Assembly (NCBI GenBank): GCA_036936605.1 | Contig: JAUPFV010000002.1 | Span: 318,820,893-318,884,892, forward strand | DNA from: Limnanthes douglasii subsp. nivea | Lineage: Eukaryota > Streptophyta > Magnoliopsida > Brassicales > Limnanthaceae | Reading direction: 5' to 3' | Length of the DNA: 64,000 nucleotides | Shown: piece by piece, positions 10,801-22,524 of the stretch | How the letters are laid out: each line of letters starts with the position of its first letter | How positions within the stretch are numbered: the first letter of the stretch is position 1 | Made by a program: the position numbers and the translations under genes | Notes under the pieces: generated by a model | Seen by the model: only the letters and a program-made list of their open reading frames with translations | Told to the model about the DNA's origin: nothing | Databases searched by the model: none

Positions 10801-11789
10801 TTGGCTAATACTAAAAGTTTTTAGTTTATGCTAACCGGTGAAGCAATCAATGTTTTTTACCCCTCTTTTCTTAATGGATTCATAAATATTGTTTATAAAT
10901 TTTGTGAAAAATATATATTTTATTATTATTTTTATATTTTTTTTAAGTTTAGAATCGTTAACATAATTAAAATTATATAATTATATAATAGATTATAATT
11001 AATATTAAGATATGATAATAAATTTTATATTATATCGATAATCTATGTGTTAAATATATAGTACAAGGCATTTTAATATTTATAATATTACACTAATTTT
11101 TTTTTAATATTTTCATTTTTTTTATATAACCGTTAAAATTAATTAAAATTTTAAAATCAAGTAATTGTTATAATTGACATTAAAATATAATATATATTTT
11201 TATATTATGTTACCAATCATTTAAAATCAAAATTTTGTAATATTTTTTATGATATTTGAAAGGATAATTTACAGCAACATAACAATCATATAATATTATC
11301 TTTTAATATAATTTAGAGATCGGTATTTTTTTTTGGCGAACCAAAATTTTGCATAGCCATTAATGTTAGAAATGTTATATAGAGAATAAAAAATTGATCC
11401 AAAATGATCCTTTACATTTTTTTCGATTTAGATTTGTTAAGTTATCCCAATTGTAAACATGTATTACATTGGATTTTTTTTAGTTTAGAATGTCTTCACT
11501 TGGTTTCCTTTGAGTTTTCATATTTAGAGCTTTTTGTCCTTTGAGTTCACATATTTACTGGTTTTTAGATTTAGCTTTTTTTCTTTTTAAGTCCAGATAT
11601 TTACTGCTTCTTTTAGATCTAGTCTTTTGTCTTTTGAATCTTGATATTTGCTGATTTTTAGATTTAGCTTTTTGTCCTTTGAATCTAAACAAAAAATTTA
11701 ATTTGAAGAAATGTCAGGAGTAACCTGTCTAAAGAAAGTTAGTAACTAAAGTTGATATATGAATGGGCATGAAGTTTAAACTTTAGAAG
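10801..11789. other. AT-rich intergenic DNA with a short degenerate tandem array
   Basis: No gene is visible. At about 11500-11690 roughly four degenerate units of about 45-50 bp follow each other, each with TTTTTGTCCTTTGA-like, ATATTTACTG-like and TTTTAGATTTAG-like parts. The last five bases (AGAAG, 11785-11789) are the left target-site copy of retrotransposon A. Confidence 0.55.
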
Positions 11790-12812
11790 TGAAGAATTCA
11801 GAAATAGCTCTAGGGCAATTTTCTAAAGTCTGATCCACAATTAGTCTAGTGAAAGCGTTTGTTTCTAATGGAGGGCGGGATCACATTCAATTGCTTGTCG
11901 CCTGGCTCCAGAGTAACAAACAAAGTGGAAAGTAAGCCCGCCCCCATAACCACACGAGAGGGTAACGAGATTCAACTAGATGGTCACGCTTCTTCGAAAA
12001 CGGTTTTTGTTTTCCCCCCTCTCTAATTAGTAGGATACAAAATTCTCTTCTTTTTCTTTTTTCTTGGTCGGCAGGGTCAGGGCTTTTCTCGTTGGGCGAT
12101 TCGAAAGTCCTTTCCTAAACCACTTCATGAACGCGAGGTGTAGGATACCAGGGCGAGAAACCCGGGCAACCCCCATATGCGCCGATCGGAGCCCTTCGGG
12201 GTCATCCAGTGAAGACTCTTTTGACCTTCAGGTCATTGCGGAGCCTTGGCCCTTCACAGGAAACAAAAATGTTCAAAAAGAAAGGTTTTGAAAAAAAGTT
12301 TATTTCCTTTTGTGACCAAGAGCCCATCTCGAATACGACTTTTTGGAGTCCTTAAAAAAAGAAACTCTTTCTGCCATATTGTTGGTTGTGTTTTTTGTTT
12401 TGATTGTGCGCAGCTTTTCCAAACCATACTCTTCTCTTCCAGCATTTCGATGATTCGTTGAATCTTATTTGTGTTACGAGAATCTTTTAGTGTTAAAATA
12501 GTCTTTAGTTTTTTTGTTAAGAAGCCTTTTTAGAGAAAGAAAGTGAGAGCTAGACTAATTAGAGAGAGAAAGTATTAGTATAATAAAGGAATCTATAAAG
12601 TGTGTGTGGTCCTTTTATAGTACAATTATGGGCCCTCCACACTTTAATTCCCACTTATTACATCCTTGGTCCCTATATTTTTCTACCTCTTTATAATAAC
12701 TATTTCTATTGTATTCTTTACACTCCCATAATACAACTACTTCTTTATAATTCTCTCCTAATAAAACTACTTCTTTACAATTTTGCCATACGTCTTTTAT
12801 TCTCCCTCATCG
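11790..12812 (-). repeat. Element A 3' LTR (with ~650-bp insertion)
   Basis: The LTR begins TGAAGAATTC on the plus strand and ends CCCTCATCG, matching the 5' LTR copy at 33129-33508, which ends CATCA. Its two homologous parts are 11790-11822 and 12471-12812. The intervening 648 bp are absent from the 5' LTR, so they were inserted after the element had integrated. Without them the LTR is about 375 bp. The outer flank AGAAG is the target duplication. Confidence 0.9.
11823..12470. other. Organelle-like DNA insertion inside the LTR (candidate NUMT)
   Basis: This block interrupts the LTR exactly between the AATTTT and GTGTTACG that are contiguous in the partner LTR (33156-33169). Its composition differs from everything around it. 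It has GC-rich, non-repetitive stretches such as AAGCCCGCCCCCATAACC, CGGAGCCCTTCGGGGTCATC and GAAACCCGGGCAACCCCCAT. That texture is typical of plant mitochondrial non-coding DNA. No terminal repeats or target duplication are visible, which fits end-joining of a DNA fragment rather than transposition. The organelle origin is judged from texture only. Confidence 0.6.
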
Positions 12813-12826
12813 GTAGCCCCTCAGTC
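12813..12826 (-). other. Element A polypurine tract
   Basis: Immediately before the 3' LTR on the minus strand is a purine-rich CTGAGGGGCTACC. The same AGGGGCTAC core abuts the 3' LTR of element B (22511-22524), and GGGGGCTAT abuts that of element C. This is the expected position of the primer for plus-strand synthesis. Confidence 0.7.
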
Positions 12827-13441
12827 TTAGTAAAAATATTTTTGATGGGACTGTGAAGACGTCTCCGTATTTTACTGTTCATTTCAATCCTCCTCAGAAA
12901 TTTACTTCCTCGAATATCTTCTCCTCGAATAATTCCTCTTCAAATGCAAAAAATTTCCTCAAAAAATACACTTCCTTGAACAATGTTTTACATACCAGAT
13001 GTCTCTTCAAATGAAAAATATCTTTCCAACAAATATATCCTTTGAATACAGAATACCTTTTATGCCATACTAATCAGCAGCCCCCCAATCCTTGTAATGT
13101 TTTAGTAAGACTTGAACCAGATCTCGTTAACATCGTTCATCGGAATTAACTTTATCAGCATAACATAGCCTCCAATACTAGGCTAATAGATTGCAAGGAT
13201 TGGATCAAAAATTTATGACGTCAGCAGTCGTAATTTTTTGTCAGCAAATCTTTTTAGAGATCTTTTCCTACTCCCAAGATGTTGCATCATTGGATTGCCT
13301 CTGCATCTTCTCCCGCGTTTTTTGAATCAACAAACTTGCACCTACATTACCCATAATGCCTCTAGGAAAACAAAGGAAAATGTCCCCATGCCTAACTTAC
13401 CCTAAAAGCCCATTGTCCTCTATAAATACTGATCTCCTTCA
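12827..13441 (+). promoter_or_regulatory. Region upstream of the antisense gene in element A, with TATA-like box
   Basis: The stretch between the polypurine tract and the antisense gene has no frame of interest. A clear TATAAATA lies at 13421-13428 on the plus strand. Element C has the same CTATAAATACT context at 47657-47664, and elements B and D have TATA-like boxes at equivalent positions. It probably drives the antisense gene. Confidence 0.5.
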
Positions 13442-16263
13442 TTGGCATTCCAAACTTTCCACCCTAAAACTTCTAGAGAGAGAAATCTGGCTTATAAACC
13501 TTGCCGGATTCCAGAGTGGCTTCTTATTAGCAAAAACTTCGAAGAGAGAGTTGCTGCTGGTGAATACATTGAGCCTCAACCCCAACCTGCTGTCACTACG
13601 TTTTACGGTTCATGGCCTCCACCAGAAAACTCTGTTGCCATCATTCCCCTCGAAATATCACAACACAATCAAATTTCTGATCTCAGCCCCCTCAAACTGA
13701 TGGGTAAAGATAAGCACCACAAACACTCATCTAGGAAACGGAAAAGACACCATAAAGAGAGAGAAAATTCGTAGGAGCGCAAACGTAACAAAAGGACTCC
13801 TTCGGATACCCCATAACCCCTTCTGACTTTGGTGGTTGATAACCCTCTTCCGAAGACCGACAATTCTGGGTCAAGCCTGCCAGCCATCCCTTTAATAACG
13901 GCAACCGGGAGCCCTCGATTCTCTCCGGGAAAAACCACCATTACCGAAGACGAAGTGCAGACAATGAGAAACAAAGCCTTGGCTGCCAAGGGAAAGGCAA
14001 TCGCCTCAGATAATCCTGATCCATCGACTCAATCGATTCATATTGCCGATCAGATCAAAGTCATCGAGATTCCCTCAGAGTCGTCTAGTCAAAGGATCAC
14101 CGCTCCTCCAACCATATCCGAAGAGCAAGCTAGCGGGATTGCCCCCAAATCTAAAGGAGACATTACGCTTCCTTAGGAACTTGATGCCATCGCAAGCAAC
14201 AATATTTAAGGGATCGAGAACAAACATATGGTTGTTCTGTACAACATATCATATAAGTACTTTTTTCCTTCGGAGGAAACTATGTTGAGGACCCGGTGGT
14301 GCATTCCTTTGTATATTGATATTAGATTCCCCTCGGAAGGTGAGACTCCTTTATCAGTGAGGGATAATGAGCTAGTTGTGTATACTGAAATTATGAATTG
14401 GGGACTAAGATTTCCTTTAGACCCATTTTTATTGAATATTTTGCCAAGATTGACCTCTGCCCTTCACAAGCCGGTCCCAATATGTGGTTCACACTTATGG
14501 CATACATCATAGCTTCGAGAATTTCAAGCCAAGAATTTTCCTTGGAAGAGCTCATCGGACTATCTGGCTTAGCAAGGAATCCGTTCTTCCCTTTTTACTC
14601 ATTAACTTTTGGCCGAAGACAAAAAGTTTTAAAGGACTTTCTAGAAGCTGACAAGAAGTAGAGGCAGCAATTCATCTATTTTTCAGGCCATTGGGAGACA
14701 GGGTCAGAGTCAACCCCTTCGAATCCTCACAAGCCATCCCTCATGTGGACCAACAAATGTAAGTCCATGAACTGTTTCATTTACATTGTCTCCTCGGATA
14801 ATTAGGTTCTAACTTAAGGTCTTTGTAGCTATGAGTGGTGTCTCAAAACCATACGCAGACTATGTGGAGAGTCCCACCACCATCTTCACCAAACTGAGCG
14901 AATGGGCCAAAGAACATTGGGAAAATAGATTCCGCTTGTGCTTTATGAACAACAACTTAGCCATGAGTCGACTCTGGAGGTTAAACCCCCTTGACCGGTT
15001 GACCCTGAAAGAACTGATGACCCCTCCCTCTCAAGAAAAAGTTATAGAGCGGGTGACTAAGAAAGATATAGTAATTTATCTTTCGAAGTGTTCTCGTGCT
15101 AAAAGTCATCTGGGTGGATCTGAAGAGGAGGTTTCCACAAAAGACCTTCAGTTAGACATTGAAGGGTTAGTTACTAATAAAGAGTCATCCGCATCGGCCA
15201 ACATTGCTGCACCTAGTTCAATTTCCCCTCCAAAGAAATCAGTCCACCCTTCCAAGAAAAAAGATACCGAGATAAAAGAAAACAAGAAAAAGGTTGTCTT
15301 GGAGCCTATCCAAGAATTATCCGAAGATGGTAAAACACAAGATGATGTCCAAGAAGTTGTTCAAGGCAATTTCAAAGGTGTTAAGTGGGCCGGAAAAAGA
15401 AACCAGAGAAAATTCGAGTCCAACATCCAATTCTCCTCTTACCCAAGCTTCAAATCCTTCTCGTATTGACAACACTTCTACAGTAGTACCACTCCAAATT
15501 CCCCGAAGCAATCCTCCTCATAACGTTGATCTTAATATTCTAACGGGGGAGTCTTAGGATTATGATCCCACAATACTAGGCTCACCCTCCAATTCCTTCA
15601 AAATTCCTCAGCACGACGAATTCTCATTAAGTCTTCGCAGCCTTCTTCATTCTTCTGTCATCATGGGAAGAAGAATGCAGCATCTGGAAGACCGAAAAAA
15701 TCATTACAAGTTCAAGGCACCGCTTGCCTCCTCACAACTTGAAGAGACAAAGAAACAATATGCCATTGTTGAAAGTCAAGCATATGCACTTTATGAAAGA
15801 CTGTCAGCCTCGGAAAATTACGTCATTATGCTCGAAAGATGCTGCCAGGAAGAAAAAGACCTCTACCATAAGAAAACGGGGGCTCAAGAAAAACTCTTGA
15901 CAGAACTTCAAAAGGCTCACCAACTGGCATGCAAAGGTTTTAAAGACTGTTGTGATGATTATGAGAAAGTTACAAAGGACAGAAAGATTGGTGAAACGAA
16001 TCGAAGATTTTCCTCGACAAGTTGAGGAGGAGAAAGAAAAAGTTGTGAATGCCTATGCGGCTAAGTGTACAGATAACCTCAACGCTCGAGATGCTACAAT
16101 TCGAGCAGGGTTGATCACCCAAATTCATGCAGAACACCCTGAGTATGACTTGGGGAGTTTTTGGAAGCTTGTCGCTCCCGACCTTCGCCATCCTAACATT
16201 GTGGTGAGTGATAGTGAAGCGTCAGACTCAGAGGAGAGTAACTCCTCGAAAAATTTTGATTAG
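13442..16263 (+). pseudogene. Element A antisense gene: 'putative gypsy type transposon' family protein, broken
   Basis: The gene runs opposite to gag-pol. Segments in order are an N-terminal part (SKNFEERVAAGEYIEPQPQP), a Lys/Arg/His-rich stretch starting MGKDKHHKHSSRKRKRHHKE at 13700, a Ser/Pro-rich linker, and the conserved core at 14228-14657. The core contains YTEIMNWGLRFPLDP and LCPSQAGPNMWFT. A GT-AG intron lies at 14759-14828. A second conserved block (SEWAKEHWENRF, LKELMTPPSQE), a charged linker and a coiled-coil tail ending NFD at 16263 complete it. Stops at 13772, about 13813 and 14174, a frameshift near 14440 and further breaks disable it. The true start codon is unclear. The core matches the plant transposase_28-type family of unknown function. 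Confidence 0.75.
14759..14828 (+). other. Intron in the antisense gene of element A
   Basis: The donor is AAAT|GTAAGTCC and the acceptor TTTGTAG|CTATGAG, giving 70 bp. Removing it joins TNK to SMSGVSKPYADY in frame. Elements B, C and D have introns of 82, 81 and 86 bp at the same protein position. Confidence 0.75.
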
Positions 16264-16806
16264 GGAAAAAAATGTTAGTCTTGTGTGGCAATTTTTGTAA
16301 CCTATCTGATGTTCTCCGAGGAGCGTTTTATAACTTATAACTCCTCGAATTTTTGTGTATGCCACTTCGTTAAAATGACAATTTTATAACTTGTTAATCT
16401 CCATATTTCTCATATGAAAAAATAAGTGTGTGCCAACTTACGTTGAATGGTTGCTTCTATACCGATTTGCATCGTAATATTCAGTATATGTTGCGCTAAG
16501 GCTAGCTTAGAAAAAATAATTCGAGGCACCAAAAAGTTGTCACAAAAAGAATTGTGAAGCGAGAAATATCGTTTCACAAAGAATAATCCAATGCATGAGA
16601 TATTGCCTCATAAAGAATAGTTCAAGGCACAAAATATTGTCTCCAAAAGAATAGTTCGAGGAAAAAAATGCAGTTGTATTAATTAGCTCATAGTGGCACC
16701 TCATTAAAACCTTCACGTGCCTAACAGGGTAGGAAAGAGTATGCCCTCACTGTTTTTGTAAACCTGTAAATACACAAAAAACAAATATTACATGCTAACT
16801 TTTTCC
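16264..16806. other. Convergent spacer between antisense gene and pol in element A, with conserved motif
   Basis: Both genes end into this AT-rich spacer. On the minus strand, beginning about 60 bp past the pol stop, lies a roughly 54-bp block at 16694-16747 (parts: GGGCATACTCTTTCCTACC and TTTTAATGAGGTG). It recurs just after pol in B (26335-26384) and D (58075-58127). Between about 16500 and 16680 are several short direct repeats of the AAAGAATAGTTC(G/A)AGGCA type. Confidence 0.65.
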
Positions 16807-18017
16807 TCATTCAAGATACAATTTTAAGTGTTCGATATTCCATGGATGTCTAAGACTTCGCCCTTCCTTATCTTTTAATCGATACGTTCCCTGCTTTACT
16901 TTCTCCGTTATCTCATAAGGGCCCTCCCAATTTGGCCCCAACTTCCCAAGACTTTTCTCTTTAGTGTGCAGAAAAACTTTGTGTAATACCTTGTCCCCCA
17001 CTTTGTAATATCTTTGCTTTACTGTAGAGGCATACCTACTCCTCATTAGCGTTTGATAGTGCAAGGACTTCAACTGTGTGCATCTTCTTTTCTCTTCTAT
17101 CAAATCCAATTCCAAGGCTCTGCTTTGATCGTTCAAATTTTCTGTATAAACTGCCACTCGATATAATGGGAAAACAATATCCGAAGGGACAACTGCATCC
17201 ATACCGTACACTAATGCAAATGGAGATGTGGCAGTTGCAGTTCGAGGCGTTGTCCTATAGGCCCACAACACTTCTTGTAAATAATCGGGCCATTTTCCGG
17301 CCTTGCCTTCCAAATTCTTTTTCAACCTATCCAAGATTGTTCGATTGGTTACTTCCACCTGATCGTTAGCCTGGGGATGGAATGGGGCGGAAAAGCATTT
17401 TCGTATGCCCCTGGAGAGGAAAAGCTTTTAAACTATTTGTTATCGAATTGAGGTCCATTATCCGTTGTGATTCGTATTGGTACCCCAAAACGACAGCAAA
17501 TATTCGAGACAATGAATTTGATAACATCTTTTGCTTTTGTCCCTACTAGAGGTTCCGCTTCCACCCACGTAGAAAAATAATCCACTGCCACGATTATAGT
17601 TTGTTTTCCACCAGACGCCATTGGTAAAGGCCCGACTAGGTCGATGCCCCACATATCAAATGAGACTGCTTCTGAAATACTTTCCAAGAACACCCCAGAC
17701 TTGTGTATTATGTTTGCATAGCGCTGACACATATCGCACCGCTTTACCTAATCTTTCGCATCAGCATAAATAGTGGGCCAATAATACCCAGCCAAAAACA
17801 CTCGTCGGATCAGCACTTTATATCCACAATGGGCCGAACCTTCTCCATCGTGTAATTCTAACAGGACAAACTGTGACTCGTCCTTGGCCAGACACCTTAG
17901 TAATGGTCTGCTTAAGGATTTCGTGTACAAAACTCCTCCTAGCAGGATATAACCGTGAGACTTAAATCTGACCCTCCTGGCCTCAGACTTTTCTGTGGGT
18001 AAACTATCTTTTTCCAA
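16807..18017 (-). pseudogene. Element A integrase, broken
   Basis: The minus-strand piece 17748-18017 holds the N-terminal zinc-binding part (LHDGEGSAHCGYK), with the pair CDMCQRY continuing just past a stop. Piece 17433-17732 holds the catalytic core (DMWGIDLVGPLPMASGG, ITTDNGPQF), giving the first two Asp residues. Piece 16807-17358 starts at MEVTNRTILDRLKKN, where the catalytic Glu sits, and runs to the C-terminal GPYEITEKVKQGTYRLKD segment ending LKLYLE. The core is interrupted by a stop near 17435 and a degraded stretch at 17360-17435. The domain order and the GPY-like tail are standard for Tat elements. Confidence 0.85.
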
Positions 18018-18077
18018 AGAAGTCTACAATTTATGATCTCCAATCATTTGTTATCACATTACTTGCTTCTTCAATGG

Positions 18078-19749
18078 TCATCGAATGCTCTGTACCGGCC
18101 TAACTGAAGGTTTCTCATGAATCAAGACCCATGTATAACCCTCCAACCGTGAAGCTGTAGCCAAAGAGTCAGGGAAAACATTTGCCTCCCTCTGAACATG
18201 CTCGTATTGAACCTTATCAAATTCAGCAACCAAATCTTTTAACGTTTTTAAGTACTGGATCCGTTTATATTTTCTCGCCTCAGACTCGCCCAAAGGTTGA
18301 TTTATCACCAACTGTGAATCATTGACCAATTTAATCTTTCTAGCCTCACATATTCGAGCCAACCGTAAACCTGCCAATGTTGCCTCATACTCTGCCTTAT
18401 TATTGGTTGCCTTGAAACCGAATCGAATAGCCTGAAACATGGCTATTCCTTCTGGAGAAATTAATTGTACACCTACACCACTTCTAGAATTATTGGACCC
18501 CCCATCTGTTCGAACCAACCATTTCGTCTGATCCGATGGGTCAACAATCTCTGTGTCTCTTCTTTCTGAGTGGAATTCGACCAAAAAATCAGCCAAGACT
18601 TGAGCTTTTATCGTTGTCTGAGGCGCAAATGTTATGTCAAATCTCCCAGTTCGACTGACCATTTAGTCATTCTCCCAATTATATCGGGCCTCTGTAACAA
18701 ACCTTTCAGGGGGAATGTTGTTCGAACAACAATAGGATGTGCTTGGAAGTACGGTCTCATTTTTCGGGCATCTGTTACCAAAGCTAAAGCTACCTTTTCC
18801 AACTTAAGATATTGTTTCTCCGCATCCAGCAAACTTTTGTTAACGTAGTAGATGGGTTTTAACATATCAGCCTTTTCCCGGAGCAAAACAGCACTGACTG
18901 CACAATCTGATACCGACACGTAGACAATCAATTTCTCCCCCACCAATGGTTTATACAGTATTTCCGGGGACATCAAATATGCTTGAATTTGACAAAAAGC
19001 GGATGAACACTCCTCGGTCCAATTAAATTGTTCCGCATGTCGTAATACCTTGAAGAAAGGTGCACATTTGTCCGATGATCGAGAAATAAACCTATTCAAC
19101 GCCGCCAATCTTCCTGTTAGGATTTGAACTTCTTTGATATTCCGAGGGGGTGTCATGGTTGTTAAAGCTTTTAGCTGTTCTAGGTCAGCTTATATACCCC
19201 TCTCACTTATCATGTAGCCAAGGAATGTACCTGATCGTACCCCAAAAATACACTTTTCTGGATTTAATTTCAAATTGACTTTACTTAGATTGTTAAAAGT
19301 TTCCTCTAAGTCAGAAAAATGATCTTCGTACCGCAACGTTTGACAAGCATATTATCGATGTAGGCTTCAACGTTCCTACCAATCTGTCCCTCAAAGGTTT
19401 TGTTGACCAAACGCTGATAAGTTGCCCCTGCATTTTTCAGGCCAAAAGGCATGACCTTGTAACAATATAATCCTCTCCCGGTGATAAATGATGTGCTCTC
19501 TTCATCTTTTGTGTCTAACCTGATTTGATTATACCCCGAATAAGCATCCATGAAAGACAATAATCGGTTGCCCGAAGTCAAGTCCACTAACTGATCAATA
19601 CGAGGCACCGGAAAAGGATCCTTGGGGCAAGCTCTATTCAGATCTGTGAAATCTACACATATCCTCCACTTGCCATTCTTTTTCCTTACCAAGACTGGAT
19701 TTGAAGCCCATACGGGGTATTGCGACTCTCGAATGTGGCCTATGCTCAA
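18078..19749 (-). pseudogene. Element A reverse transcriptase, RNase H and second RNase H, broken
   Basis: RT fragment 19306-19749 carries NPVLVRKKNGKWRICVDF, FMDAYSGYNQI and YKVMPFGLKNAGATYQRLVN. Its catalytic box reads YIDN instead of YIDD. After a frame break at about 19160-19310, fragment 18632-19156 continues with the RT thumb and first RNase H. Fragment 18078-18662 has the second RNase H (WLVRTDGGSNNSRSGVGVQL, NNKAEYEATLAGL, NDSQLVINQ). A tandem RNase H of this type marks the Tat lineage. The YIDN change removes a metal ligand, so this RT would be dead even without the frame breaks. Confidence 0.88.
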
Positions 19750-19809
19750 TAATCGTTCTTCTTCCGAAAGAATAGCTGCAGACTTCTCCTGAGAAACTGG
19801 TCTCCTTTT

Positions 19810-20700
19810 CTAGACAATAGGTCGGACATCAAGTCGTACGACAAGTTTATGACACATTATCTCTGGTGGTACTCCCGTCACATCATATGCACACCAAGAA
19901 AACATATCTAATTTACCTAGATAAAACGTAATCAACCTTTCTCTGAACTCAAAAGAAAGTTTTACTCCAATCTTCAAAGATTTTCTATCCCCAAACTTAT
20001 GCTCCTCAGAATCTTCGTCTGGAACCAGAAACCCAGGGGTCTCCCTCGGATCATCACAATGAATGATTTCTGAGGGAGTCCCTTTAATTGTTATGCTTTG
20101 TCTGAAACTTCTCCCCGAAATCCTTTCGAGAATAAAGTTATCTGATAACATTCTCGAGCCATCTTCTAGCTGCTCCTGATCGTCCATATATAATTTCCTA
20201 CCACATACTTCAGACACTGGTGCACCGTCGAAATCACACCATGTATTCGGGACAGCCAAGAGCGGCCCAGAATCACATTATACGATGTTGGTGCGTCAAC
20301 AACAATAAACAGGACTTCCACTTCCTTTCTAAACGGCCCATGACCTAACTCTACCACGCATTGAAATTCTCCAACAACTACCACTGTTGCACCGGTGAAA
20401 CTTATGATAGTTCTGTCGGATCATCATATAACAGGTGGGTCGGAAATTCTCCTATAAGTACTCATAAACAAAATATTCGCAGAACTCCGTGTGAATAAGT
20501 ATCTTCTGAACTTGATCTCCAGCTATACCCGCAGTGATAACCACTGCATCTTCATGTAGGCCCGCGATATTTCGCATATAATCATCGTCGAAACATATGA
20601 TAGGGGAAGGCAAACGATGCATATGTGCTGAGACTCCTGCTTCAATCTGAATGGTCAAATTCACTATGTGTCTCAGACCCCTGCTTCAATCTGAATGGTC
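19810..20700 (-). pseudogene. Element A protease region, broken
   Basis: Homologous to the protease sections of B, D and E (GEFQCVVELGHGPFRKEVEV and PTSYNVILGRSWLSRIH here). At the active site (about 20470-20490, minus) the Asp codon reads CAC (His) and one base is missing directly after it, so the DTG motif is lost and the frame shifts. A 44-bp direct duplication sits at 20641-20728 (two copies of TTCAATCTGAATGGTCAAAT). Confidence 0.78.
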
Positions 20701-22086
20701 AAATTCACCATGTGTCTCTTCCGTGAACTATTGGAATTTCCTGCGATGGTATTACCGCCAAAGATGGTCAGCGACTCGAAAACAACACACAGGTCATTTA
20801 CTTTCCCCCTTGGAATAACTTCCTCCACCATGTTCACGTTATTTCTTCCCTCCTTAGGATCCAGATACTCTTGTTCAATATCGAAAACATCAATATCTTC
20901 GGAGATCACCATTACGGTATCAGCGATCTTTGGGGCAGCCTTTACCGTAGCATTTTTTTCTGAGAATGCTTTTTCACAAATTCTAATCATTTCGTTCTCA
21001 ATCAAAGCTTGCACTTCTTTTTTCAGAGCAATGCAATCCTTAGTGTCATGCCCAATATTCTCATGGTACTTACAGTATCTGTTAACACTTCTGCTTTACC
21101 TTGGAGTCTGAATAAGGAAAGGTTTTCTAAACTGCACCATTGATCTGGTCTTATCAAATATCATAGCCACATTTTCCGTTAACTCAGCAAAATAGTCTGA
21201 ACGGATCCATTTGTTCGAAATTGGCCTTGTCCCTTGGATATAACTTTGTTGGTTACTATAATTCTGTGGATTTGATTTCTTCCTCGGCGGATATTGACCC
21301 ATATCTTTGGTTTGGACATTGGTTCATTGCCCTTGATTGCTTGACTTAGACCTTTGAAATTAGTTCTGATCCAGCTGATCGCATGATCCTTTCTCAAATG
21401 TATGAGTCTCTTCCACTAAAATTCGCTTCTCAACTTGATCCAACAATGCCCCAAACGTCATGGCTTGACTCTCCGCCACCGTATCCTTTAAGAGTCCAGG
21501 GAGGAGACTCATCCTGAAAGCTGCAAGTGCCACTGAGTCTTTGCAATATTCCATGTCCGTTTTTGTTTTGACGAATCGATTGGTGTAATTCTTCAAGTTT
21601 CTTCCCAACTTTTTGCCTACAGTAAATTATCGTATCTCCATTAGCTCGAAACTTTTTGTTCCCCATAAAATGTTGTCTGAAGATATTCCAGAAAATGTCG
21701 AAATTCTTTATCGAGCCCTGTGGAAGCCGGTTGTACCACTTAGACGCCACCCTTTTGAAAGTCTGAGAAAATGCTCTACACAACAATTTATCATCGTCAT
21801 CGAAATTAATCATGAAATTCTTGAACTGTTCGATATGGTTGTCAGAGTCTTGCGTCCCGTTGAAGTTTTCTAACTTCGAGATATCAAAGTGCTTTGGGAG
21901 GTTGCCAACTATAATTTCTGAGGATAAAGGAGAAGCTCTCCAGTTATGACCCGTCCTATAGACGTTGGCTCTCAAGTTTTCATGGCTCGGAAAATATAAG
22001 CTTTCCTCAGACGGCAGAGTGTACTGATGCTGCCACTCCGAATTCCGCGGGTCGGCATTTTGTTTTCCAAAGGGGAAATTCGCTTG
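20673..22086 (-). pseudogene. Element A gag, C-terminal two thirds, broken
   Basis: The minus strand encodes the retrotransposon gag core. It has LSSEIIVGNLPKHFDISKLE, DNHIEQFKNFMINFDDDDKL and FKRVASKWYNRLPQGSIKNF. A frameshift at about 21605 moves the frame to the piece 21360-21608 (NRFVKTKTDMEYCKDSVALA). A CX2HX4HX4C zinc-knuckle variant (CKYHENIGHDTKDC) lies at about 21030-21075. The N-terminal part of the same gag lies across element B at 32537-33080; the cut is at the ACCAT target site 22087-22091. Confidence 0.87.
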
Positions 22087-22091
22087 ACCAT

Positions 22092-22510
22092 TGGTGTGAT
22101 TTATTTTCGTCTGAGGGTAACTTTGTAATTTTTGTTTAGAGTTTTGTGGAATTTTGAGATTATTTAATGTTTGGATAGAGTGTAGAGGGAGAATTAAATG
22201 CATGGTTGTATTTAATTTTCATTACCCTCATTTAATGTTGGTGGTTGGGTATTTATATCCTTATATTTGGGCCATATGGGCTTTCGGGTCGTGTTTAATG
22301 GATTCGGGTCGAGTTTAAAGACCCATTAGTTCTAAGTAAGTAAATAGGAACCTTAGTCAAAAAGTGATTAGGTTTTAAGTAATTTAGTTCTGTTCGGATA
22401 GTTCAATGGATAATAGTTGTCCGAACTGCCCCTGTCCGGTAAGGTGGACATTGTCCGAATTGACCCTGTCCGGTTCCCATAAAGTGTGGTGACAGAATCC
22501 GGACTCATCA
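22092..22510 (-). repeat. Element B 3' LTR
   Basis: 419 bp, plus-strand limits TGGTGTGATT and GGACTCATCA. It matches the 5' copy at 32112-32531. It contains GTATTTATATCC (about 22249-22260), a possible TATA region, and repeated TGTCCGG/TGTCCGAA motifs near its outer part. Confidence 0.93.
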
Positions 22511-22524
22511 GTAGCCCCTTTTTT
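22511..22524 (-). other. Element B polypurine tract
   Basis: On the minus strand AAAAAAGGGGCTAC lies directly before the TGATGAGTCC start of the 3' LTR, which is the expected plus-strand primer site. The core equals that of element A. Confidence 0.75.

Noticed and set aside
12064..12461. Open frames of 63-75 codons inside the organelle-like insertion
   Set aside because: They overlap on both strands and match nothing I recognise. Plant mitochondrial spacer DNA often contains such chance frames.
13070..13100. A third GCAGCCCCCC tract as a possible second polypurine tract of A
   Set aside because: No LTR start lies next to it. The tract at 12813 abuts the LTR directly and is the better candidate.
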